A stretch of 64,000 bases of DNA from Symbiodinium natans (GCA_905221605.1 CAJNDS010002108.1:62001-126000), one strand, 5' to 3'. Shown: positions 20,201 to 29,298, numbered from the stretch's first letter. The notes: generated by a model from the sequence alone, not told the origin. A program made the numbers and translations.

Positions 20201-21890
20201 TTGCACAAAGGAGGAGCGGTGGATTGTGAGAAAGGCCTTGTACGGTTTGGCCGAAAGTCCTGCAGCATGGGTGGAGTGGCGAGACCAACGTCTTCAAGGT
20301 ATGTCTTGGGTGTCAAAGGATGGACAAGCAATGAGCTTTCAGAGGTCCAATGCAGACCCAAGTCTGTTCCTTATTATGGCACAAGAAAAGCCGGAAGGTG
20401 CAAGCAAGTTGGTAGGGACAATGGGTCTTTACGTGGATGATTTTTTGATGGCTGGGACTATGACAGTGCTCCGGGAGGCCTTGGAACAGATTAGGAAGGA
20501 GTGGAAAACTTCTGAACCCGAGTTCTGTGGTCCAGGCTGCGGTGATGGATTCCTGAAGTTTTTGGGTGTCCAAATCTGGTATCGAAATGGCAGCTTCTTT
20601 CTCAACCAGGAGGACTTTGTGAGAGATTTGCTGAACCGACGAGGGTATCAGATCGATGAAACTGGAAAAGGGAGTAACCTGCCAATGGTGAAAGAAACTC
20701 CAGGTGAAGAAGAGGAGGTGGATATTCCTTCCTTGCGAGCGGCTCAAGGTGCCGTAGGGGAGTTCCTCTGGGTGGCAATCAAAACTCGACCTGATTTGGC
20801 GTTCTGCACGAGCCAGTTGTCTTTGTGGACATCCCGAAGGCCGCGATTTGTGGTTAAAAAGGCTGAGGAGGTTTTCCGATACCTTGCTGCAACTCCAACG
20901 TTAGGCTTGACGTTCGGAGCAATCGCAACATGCGAAAAAGAAAGAAATGAGGTGTTGCGCTATGGACGAGGCGTTAAAGTGGTGGAGTCCTACGCGGATG
21001 CCAGCTTTGCAGCAGGTGAAAACGAAAAGAGCCACTCAGGAGCGGTGGTGGTGTGGGGTGACTGTCCAGTGATGTGGGCAACACAAAGACAATCAACGGT
21101 GGCTTTAAGTACAGCTGAAGCTGAATTACATGCGTCCATAGAGGGAGCAACGATGATTCAGTCGTGCACCCCTATAATTGCCGCTTTGGTTGGAACAGGT
21201 GAAGAATCGCTGCAAAAAGTGCTGTATACAGATTCGGTTTCAACGTGCTCGATCATTCAATATCCTGCTGGAAGCTGGAGAACAAGACACCTGAGAATTC
21301 GAGCAGCCGGTGTCAGGTCTCTGGTGGACCGTGGTTATATGGTGATAGCGCACCTTCGCGGTGAGTATATGATCGCTGACCTGTTGACTAAGTTAATGAG
21401 TGGACAGGTGTACGCAAAGCAAAAGGCACTTTGGGGTCTCAGACTGTTGGTTCAAGGAACTGACTTGAAAAAAGCCTCGCTTGCAATGGCGGTCATGATG
21501 GTGGCTGCATCTCTGCAAGGGATGGCAACTGGTGGCGAAGAAGTGTCCACGGCTGGATTCTTTTGCTCAGAAGAAGGGGTGTGCAAGGTCGCCAACACGT
21601 CTACGGTGATGGTTCTGGCTCAAGGTATTGAAATGGTTGTCAACAATTCAGACCTTGTTGCATATTTGGTGGCAGCAATTATACTCTGGGAACTGGCATG
21701 GTGCCTCTTTCGACGGCTGTATAAATGGCTGTGGATCAAGAAAGCGGTGGTTATTCCTGCGAGTGCCACTTTGTATACAACAGTGGTGGGAACTGTATGC
21801 ACGCAAGCAGTGACTGTGATGTTCTGCGATATTCACAGCCCAGGGCTAAGACGCTTTGTAAGCATTGCCTCAAGGATGGCTGGGTGGTGA
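17262..21890 (+). CDS. E1 integrase / 2OG-dioxygenase-like / reverse transcriptase / RNase H polyprotein
   Basis: 1,542 codons (no ATG start; the frame opens at 17259), a -1 step from the upstream frame. Integrase: H and C-x2-C zinc ligands at the very start, catalytic D40, D190 and E226 with exact D-x35-E spacing. About 90 acidic residues are inserted between D40 and D190. Residues about 500-680 hold a 2-oxoglutarate/Fe(II) oxygenase pattern: H589-R-D591 followed by SHN, distal H657 and R666. A Glu-rich coiled-coil-like stretch follows (about 720-880). Reverse transcriptase: D947 in GLDISKAFL, then YVDD at 1057-1060. RNase H: D1246 in SYADASF, the TVALSTAEAE helix, YTDS and a late RHLRIR segment. 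The C-terminus has two hydrophobic segments, one being DLVAYLVAAIILWELAWCLF, which may span a membrane. Confidence 0.93.
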   Translation: MPIRGHIPFRRDCQICVSAAGKERRHLRRKHGDAYTLSLDLAGPYKRSKDAHQQKPRHAVIGVYQFPMLNPNVGRTPEKEEDADEVEDHVADEGAGVGEWLGDAVANFEEEGSAPVEPAPVLEAEVLKIQASEKSWKELKDHLTQPVRMINFVMVEPIVDKQQTTVLSAVQRMMVRLQRHGYPVLRIHSDRAGEFVNARFRSFCEPRLIYRTTGDPGVPQTNGRAEACVGLFKRGVRSLLKEARLGPAYWALAARHWSMLRWQKAERELGLNPKALLPFGAQIQVKRRPWELLGPDGTKKGRQWVDRTQPALLLGPCDDLPGGYWVEAQGTAKDPDELVLFPCTTIFSNIKEPPELELEGVVEEQEPSPPEHRLKGKKPALRFADEEGPPLPPPRDPPVRHRLMEKSPASSLRGHVGSLRLLRKRGESPPLEIFEDDMQGLGELEENADVEDNVPGDEYWPTCCSPHENAYLVCKSETAGDGTQLEKEEQKAKSMYERSMYDYVDCEELLEGIVYPKRVNRRGGINNWCASTRALVLGHYTHGGVCGITKETHRRPWLCRYLASFVRHHNPEAKFSALQISCNAPVSLHRDSHNEKHCCNYVCGFGDYKDGQLWVEDEKVLEEGAEVVEQSYGKKVLPGKLVDIHWNFMSFFPRKLHGPMPWKGNRVSLTGYTPVFMERLSYKDRCYLLQCKFPLPEPQAEEGEKRKWLKMTLKETSLDDLAEEVDYAVFEAHQWALEEHLSIRRLIAEQECCILDEFHGSANESSEEKGSETREWLVKAKRAEEQLSKFLVKAAQVQQMVQENTALEAAEEVEFLQTKTIPTQEAMQELEKWRESLSDEVTSLVKELEVVEPTTQEKLDKLAEEPNAPVIEYVPSLVVFTRKQGTGRRRARICACGNFISSTAATEYEGPRSLSRHSLYAPGLDSTTFRCQVRHAAYMVWIIAGLDISKAFLTAPMNRAQREGRLVVVQPPRAAVKLGLCTKEERWIVRKALYGLAESPAAWVEWRDQRLQGMSWVSKDGQAMSFQRSNADPSLFLIMAQEKPEGASKLVGTMGLYVDDFLMAGTMTVLREALEQIRKEWKTSEPEFCGPGCGDGFLKFLGVQIWYRNGSFFLNQEDFVRDLLNRRGYQIDETGKGSNLPMVKETPGEEEEVDIPSLRAAQGAVGEFLWVAIKTRPDLAFCTSQLSLWTSRRPRFVVKKAEEVFRYLAATPTLGLTFGAIATCEKERNEVLRYGRGVKVVESYADASFAAGENEKSHSGAVVVWGDCPVMWATQRQSTVALSTAEAELHASIEGATMIQSCTPIIAALVGTGEESLQKVLYTDSVSTCSIIQYPAGSWRTRHLRIRAAGVRSLVDRGYMVIAHLRGEYMIADLLTKLMSGQVYAKQKALWGLRLLVQGTDLKKASLAMAVMMVAASLQGMATGGEEVSTAGFFCSEEGVCKVANTSTVMVLAQGIEMVVNNSDLVAYLVAAIILWELAWCLFRRLYKWLWIKKAVVIPASATLYTTVVGTVCTQAVTVMFCDIHSPGLRRFVSIASRMAGW
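18760..19310 (+). other. 2OG-Fe(II) dioxygenase-like domain within E1 pol
   Basis: Between integrase and reverse transcriptase. The core reads SLHRDSHN ... NYVCGFGDYKDGQLWVEDE ... PRKLHGPMPWKGNRVSLTGY. The H-x-D pair, distal H and downstream R are the metal- and 2-oxoglutarate-binding residues of the double-stranded beta-helix fold. H-x-D followed by an Asn three residues on recalls TET/JBP-type base hydroxylases, but a prolyl-hydroxylase-like relationship is equally possible. All four key residues are intact. Confidence 0.65.
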
Positions 21891-21931
21891 ATGCTGAGTT
21901 CCTTGGTGAGGAACGGGCCGCTGGAACGTGA
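21725..21931 (+). pseudogene. E1 out-of-frame C-terminal Cys/His motif
   Basis: A frame one step (-1) from pol and overlapping its end encodes a metal-binding-like pattern: C (21794), H (21800), C (21815), C (21857), C (21866), reading GNCMHASSDC ... LCKHC. Similar short Cys/His tails occur at the ends of dinoflagellate copia polyproteins (recollection of the family). It is probably the original C-terminus, cut off by a frameshift between 21725 and 21890. Confidence 0.45.
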
Positions 21932-21975
21932 ATTTTCCAAGTACGAGGTGAAGAAATCCTCAATGGTAAAGGATT

Positions 21976-22116
21976 CAGCCAATGAGCTGAAGGTTCGTCC
22001 TGGATGACGTTAAACCATAATGTGCATTTCAAGCAGCTGGCTGCTGCCTAAATGGCGGTTTTTGGCCAAAGAACGGCATCTCCAATGTGTCCTAGGAAAT
22101 CCTAGGACAGGGGGAG
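21976..22116 (+). promoter_or_regulatory. E1 conserved 3' block, TCCTAGGA dyad and polypurine tract
   Basis: About 140 bp before the 3' LTR match the same place in E2 (38368-38509), although the upstream sequences are unrelated. The block ends in TCCTAGGAAATCCTAGGA, a palindromic direct repeat, then GACAGGGGGAG, the polypurine tract next to the LTR. Conservation in an element without pol implies a cis-acting role in plus-strand priming, packaging or RNA 3'-end function. Confidence 0.85.
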
Positions 22117-22337
22117 TGCGGAGCTGCAACTGGTATTGTAGAAAAGAGTTGGTGATGAGAGTTGAAGGGGTCAATGAACCCGGATATTTTTGGCTCAAGA
22201 AACGTGGGCAATGCGCCCTACGGAAAAGGTGTGTTTGGTTGTGCTTTGGGTTTTGTCTTCGGTTGTTCCAGGGGAATCAAGGGCTTCTGTTGGGGCTGAC
22301 TGTTTTGTTCCCTGTCCTCCTTCGGCTGCCCCCCGGA
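22117..22337 (+). repeat. E1 3' LTR
   Basis: 221 bp, 220 identical to the 5' LTR. The DinoSL-like core TTTTGGCTCAAG lies at 22188-22199. It is followed by CCCTA, the target duplication, and then a long CCCTAAA array. Confidence 0.97.
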
Positions 22338-22508
22338 CCCTAAACCCTAAACCCTAAACCCTAAACCCTAAACCCTAAACCCTAAACCCTAAACCCTAAA
22401 CCCTAAACCCTAAACCCTAAACCCTAAACCCTAAACCCTAAACACTAAACCCTAAACCCTAAACCCTAAACCCGAAACCCTAAACCCTAAACCCTAAACC
22501 CGAAACCC
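22338..22508. repeat. Telomere-type array, C-rich strand
   Basis: Near-perfect CCCTAAA units downstream of E1; the right-hand part of the array that E1 split. Confidence 0.97.
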
Positions 22509-22590
22509 ATCCCAGCTCCTGAGGAGCGAGCCGCGCTGCGGCGAACTCTTGGTTCCCTACTACCGCCAGCTCCTGCCGGCTCGGAGTCCT
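22509..22590. other. GC-rich island between opposed arrays
   Basis: About 80 bp of unique GC-rich sequence, possibly a gene fragment, with a C-strand array to its left and a G-strand array to its right. Confidence 0.35.
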
Positions 22591-22820
22591 GGGTTAGGGT
22601 TTTAGGTTTTAGGGTTTAGGGGTTTAGGGGTTTAGGGTTTAGGGTTTAGGGGTTTACGGGTTTAGGGGTTTAGGGGTTTAGGGGTTTAGGGGTTTAGGGG
22701 TTTAGCGGTTTAGGGGTTTAGGGGTTTAGGGGTTTCGGGGTTTAGGGGTCTAGGGGTTTAGGGGTTTAAGGGTTTAGGGGTTTAGGGGTTTAGGGGTTTC
22801 GGGGTTTAGGGGTTTAGGGT
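22591..22820. repeat. TTTAGGGG 8-base variant array
   Basis: More than 20 TTTAGGGG octamers with a few point changes. Confidence 0.96.
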
Positions 22821-23540
22821 TTGGGGGGAGTTCATACCTCCTAAAACCCTCCAAACAACCCTACACTTCCCAAACCCCTAAACCCCGAACCGCGGGGTGT
22901 GGCCGGGTCGAGCTCCGGATCCAGGGGTGCTTCGCATCGGTTCGAGGTTCAGGGTTTGGGGATATAAGGGGTTTCAGGGTTCAGGGTTTAGGGTTTAGGG
23001 TTTGGGGTTTGGGGTTTAGGGTTTAGGGTTCAGGGTTTGGGGTTTGGGGTTTCGGGTTTAGGGCTTGGGGATAGGGCTTAGGGAGGTTAACGATATAGGG
23101 TTTAGGGCTTTTGGGTTTAGGGTTCTAGGACTGGATACATACCAAAGAAGCCCAGCGGTAGGCTTTGCCAATGTGGGGTCCTGGATGGCTGATGTTAAGG
23201 GTTTAGGGTACAATTCTAGTAGGGGTTCTCGAGGCACCTATTTTGAAGAATCGCCTGTGCTTGTCTTCGCGGATTTCAGGAATGCAACATTCTAGGACCC
23301 CGCTTGCAGCCTTTTTTGTGGGGAAACCCTAAACCCTAAACCTAAACACTAAAGTAGACTTTTTTTGGCTGGGGTCAGGGGGTGAGGGAGGGTCTGCAGC
23401 AGCAATTCCTCTCCACCGTGCACGGACGGGATAAGGGGGTTGAGGCCGAAATCACCCTCAAAAGCCTGCAAACCAAAAGAGGTTTAGGGTTTAGGGCTTA
23501 GGGGGTTTTTGGGTTTACGGGTTAGGGTTTAGGGCTGGGT
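22821..23540. other. Islands with degenerate G-strand tracts
   Basis: TTTAGGG/TTTGGGG/TTCAGGG tracts at 22926-23130 and 23481-23535 surround unique sequence. The frame at 23065-23295 starts inside repeat and has no recognisable motif. Confidence 0.5.
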
Positions 23541-23960
23541 GTGACGCTTGCGTCATGCTTGGGTGTGCTTGCGCTGTCTTGTCTGAGGAGTTCGCAGGGA
23601 GCTGCGTAGTAAAGTAAGACGCTCAGTCATCATCTACACGGTTCAGGTTGAGGCCTCCAACCCAGAGGCCAGTTCCCATTGAATTGAGGAAGATTCCATA
23701 CGTCATTTGAGGATCTCTACTCCAGATTTGAGAGAATCCGAAACCCACATCCCTGAACCCTAACCCTCCAAGCCCCGCAGCCCCCAATACAGCTGTTTCT
23801 GACCCCGCAAAGGTTAGCGCTAACTTTTTAGGGCTTGGAGGGGGCTAGGGTCTAAACCCTAACCCCGAAACCCCCAAACCCCTAATTAAACCCCTAAATC
23901 CCCCAATCCCCCAAACCCCCAAACCCTAAACCCCTAAACCCCCTAATACTACACCCCTAA
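23541..23960. other. Unique island followed by degenerate C-strand array
   Basis: About 310 bp of unique sequence, then CCCTAAAC, CCCCTAAA and CCCCCAAA units from about 23855. Confidence 0.55.
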
Positions 23961-24350
23961 CTGGAATCCGGACTCTGAGGCCTTCAACCTAAAACCTAAA
24001 CCTTAGAAACCCGAAACCCGAAACCCGAAACCCGAAACCCGAAACCCGAAACCCGAAACCCTAAACCCTAAACCCTAAACCCTAAACCCTAAACCCTAAA
24101 CCCTAAACCCTAAACCCTAAGCCCTAAGCCCTAAACCCCAAACCCCAAACCCCAAACCCTAAACCTTGTACCGTATAAACCCCAAACCTTATAAAACCTA
24201 AACCTTATAAACCCTAAACCTTATACACCCCAAACCCTAAACCCTAAACCCTCTGAGGCCTTCAACCTTTACTTCCGCTCCACCAAGAACATTGGAGATG
24301 CCATGGACTACGGGCAGCGAAAGCGCGAGAACGTTGGCGAGCTCATCGCG
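23961..24350 (+). pseudogene. Exon-like reading frame split by a telomeric array
   Basis: On the left the frame reads WNPDSEAFNL (to 23990). After the array it restarts with SEAFNLYFRSTKNIGDAM and continues past AVRSSHR. The overlap is the 18-bp duplication CTCTGAGGCCTTCAACCT at 23973-23990 and 24251-24268. Removing one copy and the array restores a single continuous frame. The protein family is not recognised. The array inside a coding exon makes this a broken gene piece. Confidence 0.5.
23991..24250. repeat. Telomere-type array flanked by an 18-bp target duplication
   Basis: About 260 bp: CCTAAA-like units, then homogeneous CCCGAAA, CCCTAAA and CCCCAAA patches, and CTTATAAACC units. Bounded on both sides by CTCTGAGGCCTTCAACCT, as expected for insertion at a staggered break. 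Confidence 0.9.
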
Positions 24351-24680
24351 GTCCGCTCCTCACACCGATGCCCCGGGGGTTGGGCTAACACAGGGGCTTG
24401 AATAATTCGAATACGCCATTTTTGATATCCCTCTCTTTTTTCGTGTGTGTGTGTGTGTGTGTTTGTAGTTTTATTTATGTGTTTTTTTGGGGCGGGGGCT
24501 GGGTGCGAGTAAGAATATTTAAGCCGGGACCACAAGGGGATGCCGTTAGTGAGGACTCCGACCTCTTTATGGAACCCAGAGCCGCCGAGAAGCTGCAACA
24601 CCCCAACGCTTGCTGACTCGAGGGTAGACCACGATGCCTGCTGCGTACGCAAGAACGGGCTTTGCAAGTACTCCGCCAAG
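24351..24680. other. Island with (TG)n and coding-like pieces
   Basis: A (TG)n run at about 24444-24462, then GC-rich coding-like sequence. The last piece before the next array reads DHDACCVRKNGLCKYSAK (about 24627-24680). Unrecognised; possible exon fragments. Confidence 0.35.
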
Positions 24681-24760
24681 GGTTTAGGGTTTAGGGTTTA
24701 GGGTTTAGGGTTTAGGGTTTAGGGTTTAGGGTTTAGGGTTTAGGGTTTAGGGTTTAGGGT
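24681..24760. repeat. Telomere-type array, G-rich strand
   Basis: Eleven near-perfect TTTAGGG units. Confidence 0.97.
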
Positions 24761-25379
24761 GGCTTCTGAGTGTAGACTTCGGTCCAGTCAGGAGAGGAAT
24801 CAGTGTTAGGCACCGCTGGTGGTGGCTTGGGGTGCGCAAAGTGCATGGTGGTTGCTTGTGCACCTGCAGTGCAGCCCTGAGCCACCGCAGGAAACCTTGG
24901 AAATCTTGGAAAGAAGTGGCGGAGAGGATGCCTTCATCAACATCAAGTGCCCCTCCAACCGGCCGCAAGGCGACGCCCTTGTCGCTTGATCCTGCGGCAC
25001 GTTTCGAGTGTGCGTGTGGGCGAGGTACATGATTCCGGCTTATGAGTCGTGCATGTTGAATGGGCACTGATAGGTGCCGCGCTCACGAGTTAGAGTATCC
25101 GAGGCAGCTAGAGAAGCTTCAGGAATTTCATGACGGGACTTTGCGACCTCTGCGCTGCCGTTCTCCCTCTCACCTCGGTAGTGACAGGAAATACGATCAG
25201 CCCATGCTTCAAGCATTTTATCCGGGGTCATATGTGCATGCATGATAGCCTGTGCACATCTCTCAAGGAGCTGTGACGAAGAGTCAATACAGCACGTCTC
25301 ACAGGAAAGTGTGCTGCCACGGCCACCTCTGGTGACATCTCGGAGCCTCCCGGAATACTTGTTTGTCCTGGCCCCTCGT
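24761..25379. other. Unique island of about 620 bp
   Basis: The longest uninterrupted unique stretch of this section. One candidate terminal exon (24870-24989) lies in it. Overlapping short frames on the other strand are not convincing. Confidence 0.5.
24870..24989 (+). other. Candidate terminal exon
   Basis: A TTGTGCACCTGCAG acceptor-like sequence is followed by 39 codons and a TGA. It reads CSPEPPQETLEILERSGGED at the start and ends SNRPQGDALVA. The family is not recognised. The support is splice acceptor, coding-like composition and stop. Confidence 0.3.
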
Positions 25380-25480
25380 AAGCCCTAAACCCTAAACCCT
25401 AAATCCTAAACCCTTAACCCTAAACCCTAAACCCTAAACCCTAAACCCCGAACCCCGAACCCCGAACCCCGAACCCCAAA
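25380..25480. repeat. Telomere-type array with CCCCGAA patch
   Basis: CCCTAAA units followed by four CCCCGAA units. Confidence 0.95.
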
Positions 25481-26375
25481 ACCGGGGACCATGGGAGCCA
25501 TTCCCATCACCGAGGCGCAGCGCTCCCCTTCGTTTATGTCGGCTTGCCACCTAAGCCCCCAAGCGCTAGGGCCCTGACGGGTTTAGGGGTTTAAGGTCCA
25601 TGCGAAGCCGCATTCTTGCAAGATCAAGGCGATGTCAGTTTGGGCCAAGTCTTTGACGTCCTGAAAAACCATGCACCTTCTAGCCCTAAACCCTTCCGGG
25701 CAAGCCTTTTGCAGCTGAGTTTCACCAAACTTGCGTCATGTGCGTTGCCCTTCCAGGAGGCGTAAACATTGCTTGAGAGCTTTGGGTTTAGGTTGCCTGA
25801 GGCAAGGTTCAGAACGGGTGTATGACTGCTTTGATGAATGCACCCACCCCATCAGAAGCTCTCACCTGCCTTTCCTTTTTGCTGGCTTCGGTGTTTTTTC
25901 GCTTTGCGAGCTTCCTTCCAGTCTCTCCCTCTTTCCCCCTCTCCCTCTGGCGGCTCCAAGCAAAGGATACCCGACGCCAGCTTGCTCGAGCCAGCATCTC
26001 ATCATCAACCCGCGAGCTTTTCTCGCTGCCATCATCCTACTAATGATAGACAACTTGTGTGCCAGCAGGTCTAATTCAGAATCGTGTTCGGTGCTTGGAT
26101 TTTGTCTGTCGCCTGGCACGTCGTGCAAGTTATCTGCACCAATGCATATGTCTACAATATGTAATGCATACATACATACACATGCATAGCATTATACATA
26201 TTTACACACATACATACATGAATATATACAAAAAACCCTTACTAACACGGCATCTACATATACTCTTGGTATCAAAAAACCCCCCTGCGGAGCAGCTCAG
26301 CCCTGCGCCGTGGCCGGGGCCTCAGTCGACCACTCCTTCATGCTCAGGCAGCCGGGAGTGCCCATTTGGAGGTTC
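25481..26375. other. Unique island of about 900 bp, no gene called
   Basis: Contains a CT-rich part near 25915-25950 and ATACATACA/ATATA simple sequence near 26165-26230. Several overlapping short frames exist on both strands (for example 25731-26189), but none has a recognisable domain. Confidence 0.5.
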
Positions 26376-26432
26376 ATGGGTTTAGGGTTTAGGGTTTAGG
26401 GTTTAGGGTTTAGGGTTTAGGGTTGAGGGTTT
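26376..26432. repeat. Telomere-type array, G-rich strand
   Basis: About eight TTTAGGG units. Confidence 0.95.
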
Positions 26433-27360
26433 AGGGCACTTATAAGTAGGGATATAAGGAGGGTAACTATGGTCTTAAGTATCCATGAACCTCCAAGTAG
26501 GCTTCGGGGGTTAATTCAGGATTCAGGGTCTAGGGTCTTCGGCTAATTACATTGGGGGGTGTAGGTGTACAGGTGTTGGGGGCTTTAGGGTTTGGAGTTT
26601 CGGTAGTTTCGGAGTTATAGGTGGGGATTTGGAGCAGTTAAGCCCTAAACCCTAAACTCAGGGCCTAGGCCGCCGGGTCGTTCGCCCTCGGGGGTCGGTA
26701 ACGCCCACGTGGAGCCCGGTACGGGAACCCGTTCTCGTCGGACCAGTACTGGTCCCTTTAATAAAGTAACTACCCTAAACAGGTCATGACTCTGACCTTT
26801 TCGGGAGGGGGGGTACCCAGCCCTCGCCGCAGCGTGCCCAAGGACCAGCTCAAAAAAGCTTTTTTTGGGGTGAAAGTGGGACCTCTGCATTGTCCTGGGC
26901 CAGGAGCTCCCTGGGCCCTTGACCCCGGCCCTCCTGGGCACCTGAACACCCTTGACCCCCTTTGTCTGAGCAGCTAATTTTTTTGTTTTTTTGCTTTGCA
27001 AGAGCCCCGCCCGCGCCCTTTGGGCCTCCCTCTTGCGCTGGACCTTTGTGGGGTTTCGCCTTTCTGCTGGTTGTGGTGGCCTGAGCCTCAGGCCCATCTG
27101 GGCCTTTCTGCTTTGTGAACCTGAACCAGGCGACCACCGTAACGGAATGAAGAAGTTTTATGGAAAGTAAGCAGTTGGCTTGAGTTTAGGGTAAACCCTA
27201 AAAGGAATATGTGTGGGTGGCTTTGCCGCGTCGGACGGCGTGGGGTGGGAGAATAGTGTTAGATGGTCTTCCACAAATCGGGCCAAAGCTGCTCTTCGCG
27301 CAGCTTACGAGCTTGTTCCAAAACCTAACCTTCACAGCATCTACGCCCTAACACAACAAG
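26433..27360. other. Unique island with family B end
   Basis: A family B terminus (ATCCATGAACCTCCAAGTAG) at 26474-26500, then unique sequence. A 150-codon frame on the minus strand (26645-27097) is Lys/Arg/Pro-rich without motifs and starts inside a telomere-like tract, so no protein is claimed. Confidence 0.45.
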
Positions 27361-27640
27361 CCCAAAACCCAAAACCGTAAACCCTAAACCCTAAACCCCA
27401 CACCCCAACCCCTACACCCTAAACCCTAAACCGCAGCAGGCAGGGGTGTGTGATTTAGGGCTGGAAGCTCGAAGAGTCAGCAGGGCGAAGGTCACCCTGG
27501 CTCCTCAACTCTACGTATCAGCCCGGAATCAGCCCCCTAAGTCCCACAAGTAGGTTATAAGTAGACTTACAAGCCCTAATCCCTAAACCCTAAACCCTAA
27601 GCCCTAAGCCCTAAACCCTAAACCCTAAACCCAGCTGCAC
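27361..27640. repeat. Two short C-strand arrays around a family B fragment
   Basis: CCCTAAA-type tracts at 27361-27435 and 27575-27635. Between them CCTAAGTCCCACAAGTAGGT (about 27536-27570) belongs to family B. Confidence 0.75.
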
Positions 27641-28130
27641 GTCTCCTAAAGCAAGTTGAGGGTTGGACCTTGTGTGTGTGTGTGTGTGTGTTTTGGTTCA
27701 AGGTTTAGGGTTTGGGGTTTGGGGCCCGTTTGGGGTTTAGGGTTCCAGGAATCCTTACTGTAGTACGGCTGCCAAATGTCCTTACTCAACCCTAAACCTA
27801 AATCCTAAACCCGTAAAGCTTGCGATCTCCTTGCAGGTCATCCGAGGCATGGAGGGCGAAGGCTGAGAACTGGTGTTTGAGGTTGAGGGTGGGCCTAAGC
27901 CCGAAACCCTATATCTGAACCCTGTACTAAACCCTAAACCCTAAACCCCAAACCGTATAAACCACATCAACCCTATAAACCCCGTAAACCCTATAAACCC
28001 TATAATCCCTATAAAGCCTATAAAGCTTATACAGCCTATAAAACCCTACGCCCTGTACCATAAACCTTTGTTGCCAATTCAAGGTTTCGGGCCATTGAGG
28101 AGCTTGTTGAGGTGTCAGGGCTCTTGGAGA
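27641..28130. other. Islands with degenerate telomere-like tracts
   Basis: A (TG)n run at about 27672-27690, TTTAGGG/TTTGGGG at 27695-27745, and CCCTATAAA degenerate units at about 27931-28060. No gene. Confidence 0.5.
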
Positions 28131-28350
28131 CGGTTTAGGGTTTAGGGTTTAGGGTTTAGGGGTTAGGGGTTAGGGGTTTAGGGTTTAGGGGGGTCGGCGC
28201 AGAAGCATGAGCCGAACATAATTCTGAGGAGGCTCCTCTGATCACAAGTTCAAAATGCGCAGCTTCCCAATCTAATCGCATAGACTCCTAAACCAAACCC
28301 CAAACCCCAAACCCCAAACCCCAAACCCCAAACCCTAAACCCTAAACATC
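28131..28350. repeat. Opposed short arrays
   Basis: G-strand units at 28131-28190 and CCCCAAA/CCCTAAA units at about 28290-28350 with a unique island of about 100 bp between. Confidence 0.75.
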
Positions 28351-28838
28351 TTTTCCTGGGGGTCTCGAACCTTCGGCTCGCCTTTTTCTGACCTTCACCC
28401 CGCGTTGTGTAAGCGCCTTGTCGTCCAACTGTTTCAGCAAGGGGGGGGGGGGGGGGCGCAATTTTTGAGGGTTTAGGGTTTAGGGGGTTAGGAGTTCAGG
28501 GCTTTTAGGAGGAGTTTGGTAGTTGAGGAGTTTAGGAGTTGAGGGTTCAGAGTTTTGGGGGCCTTGAAGGGCTTGAGGGCGGTCGGCGTTTGGAACAAGG
28601 TTGGGCGTTTAGAGGCTTGTGGTCACAGTTTCCGTTACTCGTTGAGGGCCACGGGTACTTCAATGCAGGAAGAGACCGTCAATCCCGCGAACGGCAGCAG
28701 GCGCGGGGAAGGACTTTGCAGCTTTGACACCCCAACACCCCCCCCCCCCCCCCCCGAGCCCTGTGAGCCCTGCCCTACACTCGACCCTAGACCCTGAACC
28801 CTAAACCTTAGTCCAAGGTTCATATCATCTAGAACTTA
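28351..28838. other. Unique island with homopolymer G and C tracts
   Basis: A G tract near 28441-28457 and a C tract near 28737-28755 in otherwise unique sequence. Short overlapping frames only. Confidence 0.5.
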
Positions 28839-28928
28839 GGATGTTCCCCCTTCTACGAACAGTCCTTAATGGGGATTATAGCACCCCCTAGTATGTCCCT
28901 ATGAAGGACCGTTAGCAAAAGGGATCCC
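28839..28928. mobile_element. Foldback family C, diverged copy
   Basis: The left end GGATGTTCCCCCTTCTACGA then ACAGTCCTTAAT pairs imperfectly with the right end AAGGACCGTTAGCAAAAGGG then ATCCC. Same family as 57501-57615. Confidence 0.65.
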
Positions 28929-29298
28929 AATCTAGAACCCTAACGCCCGAACCCTGAGCCGTGGAACTTGCCAAGGAAGGCCCAACAGCTCTTAAACCCT
29001 TGCCCAGAGTACCCTAACCCTAAACCCCAAACCCCTGAACCTCCACTAGCTCCTGGGGCCTGAGAGTTAAGGGGGTTAAGGGGTGATGTAGGGGGTTTAG
29101 GGAAGTTTAGGGTTTGGGGTTTAGGGTTTCGGGCTTAGGGTTACAATCCCGCAAAGTTCCTCAACTCCTAAATGAGCCCTGAGCCCTAACCTTGGCCCCT
29201 AACATCGGCTCTCCCGTTGGTGCTTCCGTTTGTCCTACTCTCACTATCCCCTACTGTACAGACCCAAAAAGAGACAAGAAAAGCCATGAACAAAACTA
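28929..29298. other. Unique island with degenerate tracts
   Basis: Scattered CCCTAAAC and TTTAGGG remnants in about 370 bp. No gene. Confidence 0.5.

Larger units (their letters stand above)
12646..22342 (+). mobile_element. E1: copia-type LTR retrotransposon with 5-bp target duplications
   Basis: A full-length element of about 9.7 kb. Two 221-bp LTRs (12651-12871 and 22117-22337) differ at one base (12860 T versus 22326 C). The 5-bp direct repeat CCCTA at 12646-12650 and 22338-22342 marks insertion in a CCCTAAA array. Internal order is Gag, protease-like pair, methyltransferase-like remnant, integrase, dioxygenase-like domain, reverse transcriptase, RNase H. Integrase before reverse transcriptase places it in Ty1/copia. 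LTR ends are TG...GA rather than TG...CA. The near-identical LTRs argue for a recent insertion, yet several frame breaks interrupt the ORFs, so this copy is probably defective. Confidence 0.97.

Noticed and set aside
26645-27097. 150-codon minus-strand basic protein
   Set aside because: Starts in telomere-like sequence, low-complexity, no motif or splice signals.
27837-27868. Possible cyclophilin-like exon end (VIRGMEGEG after CAG)
   Set aside because: Too short and the match to the family is weak.
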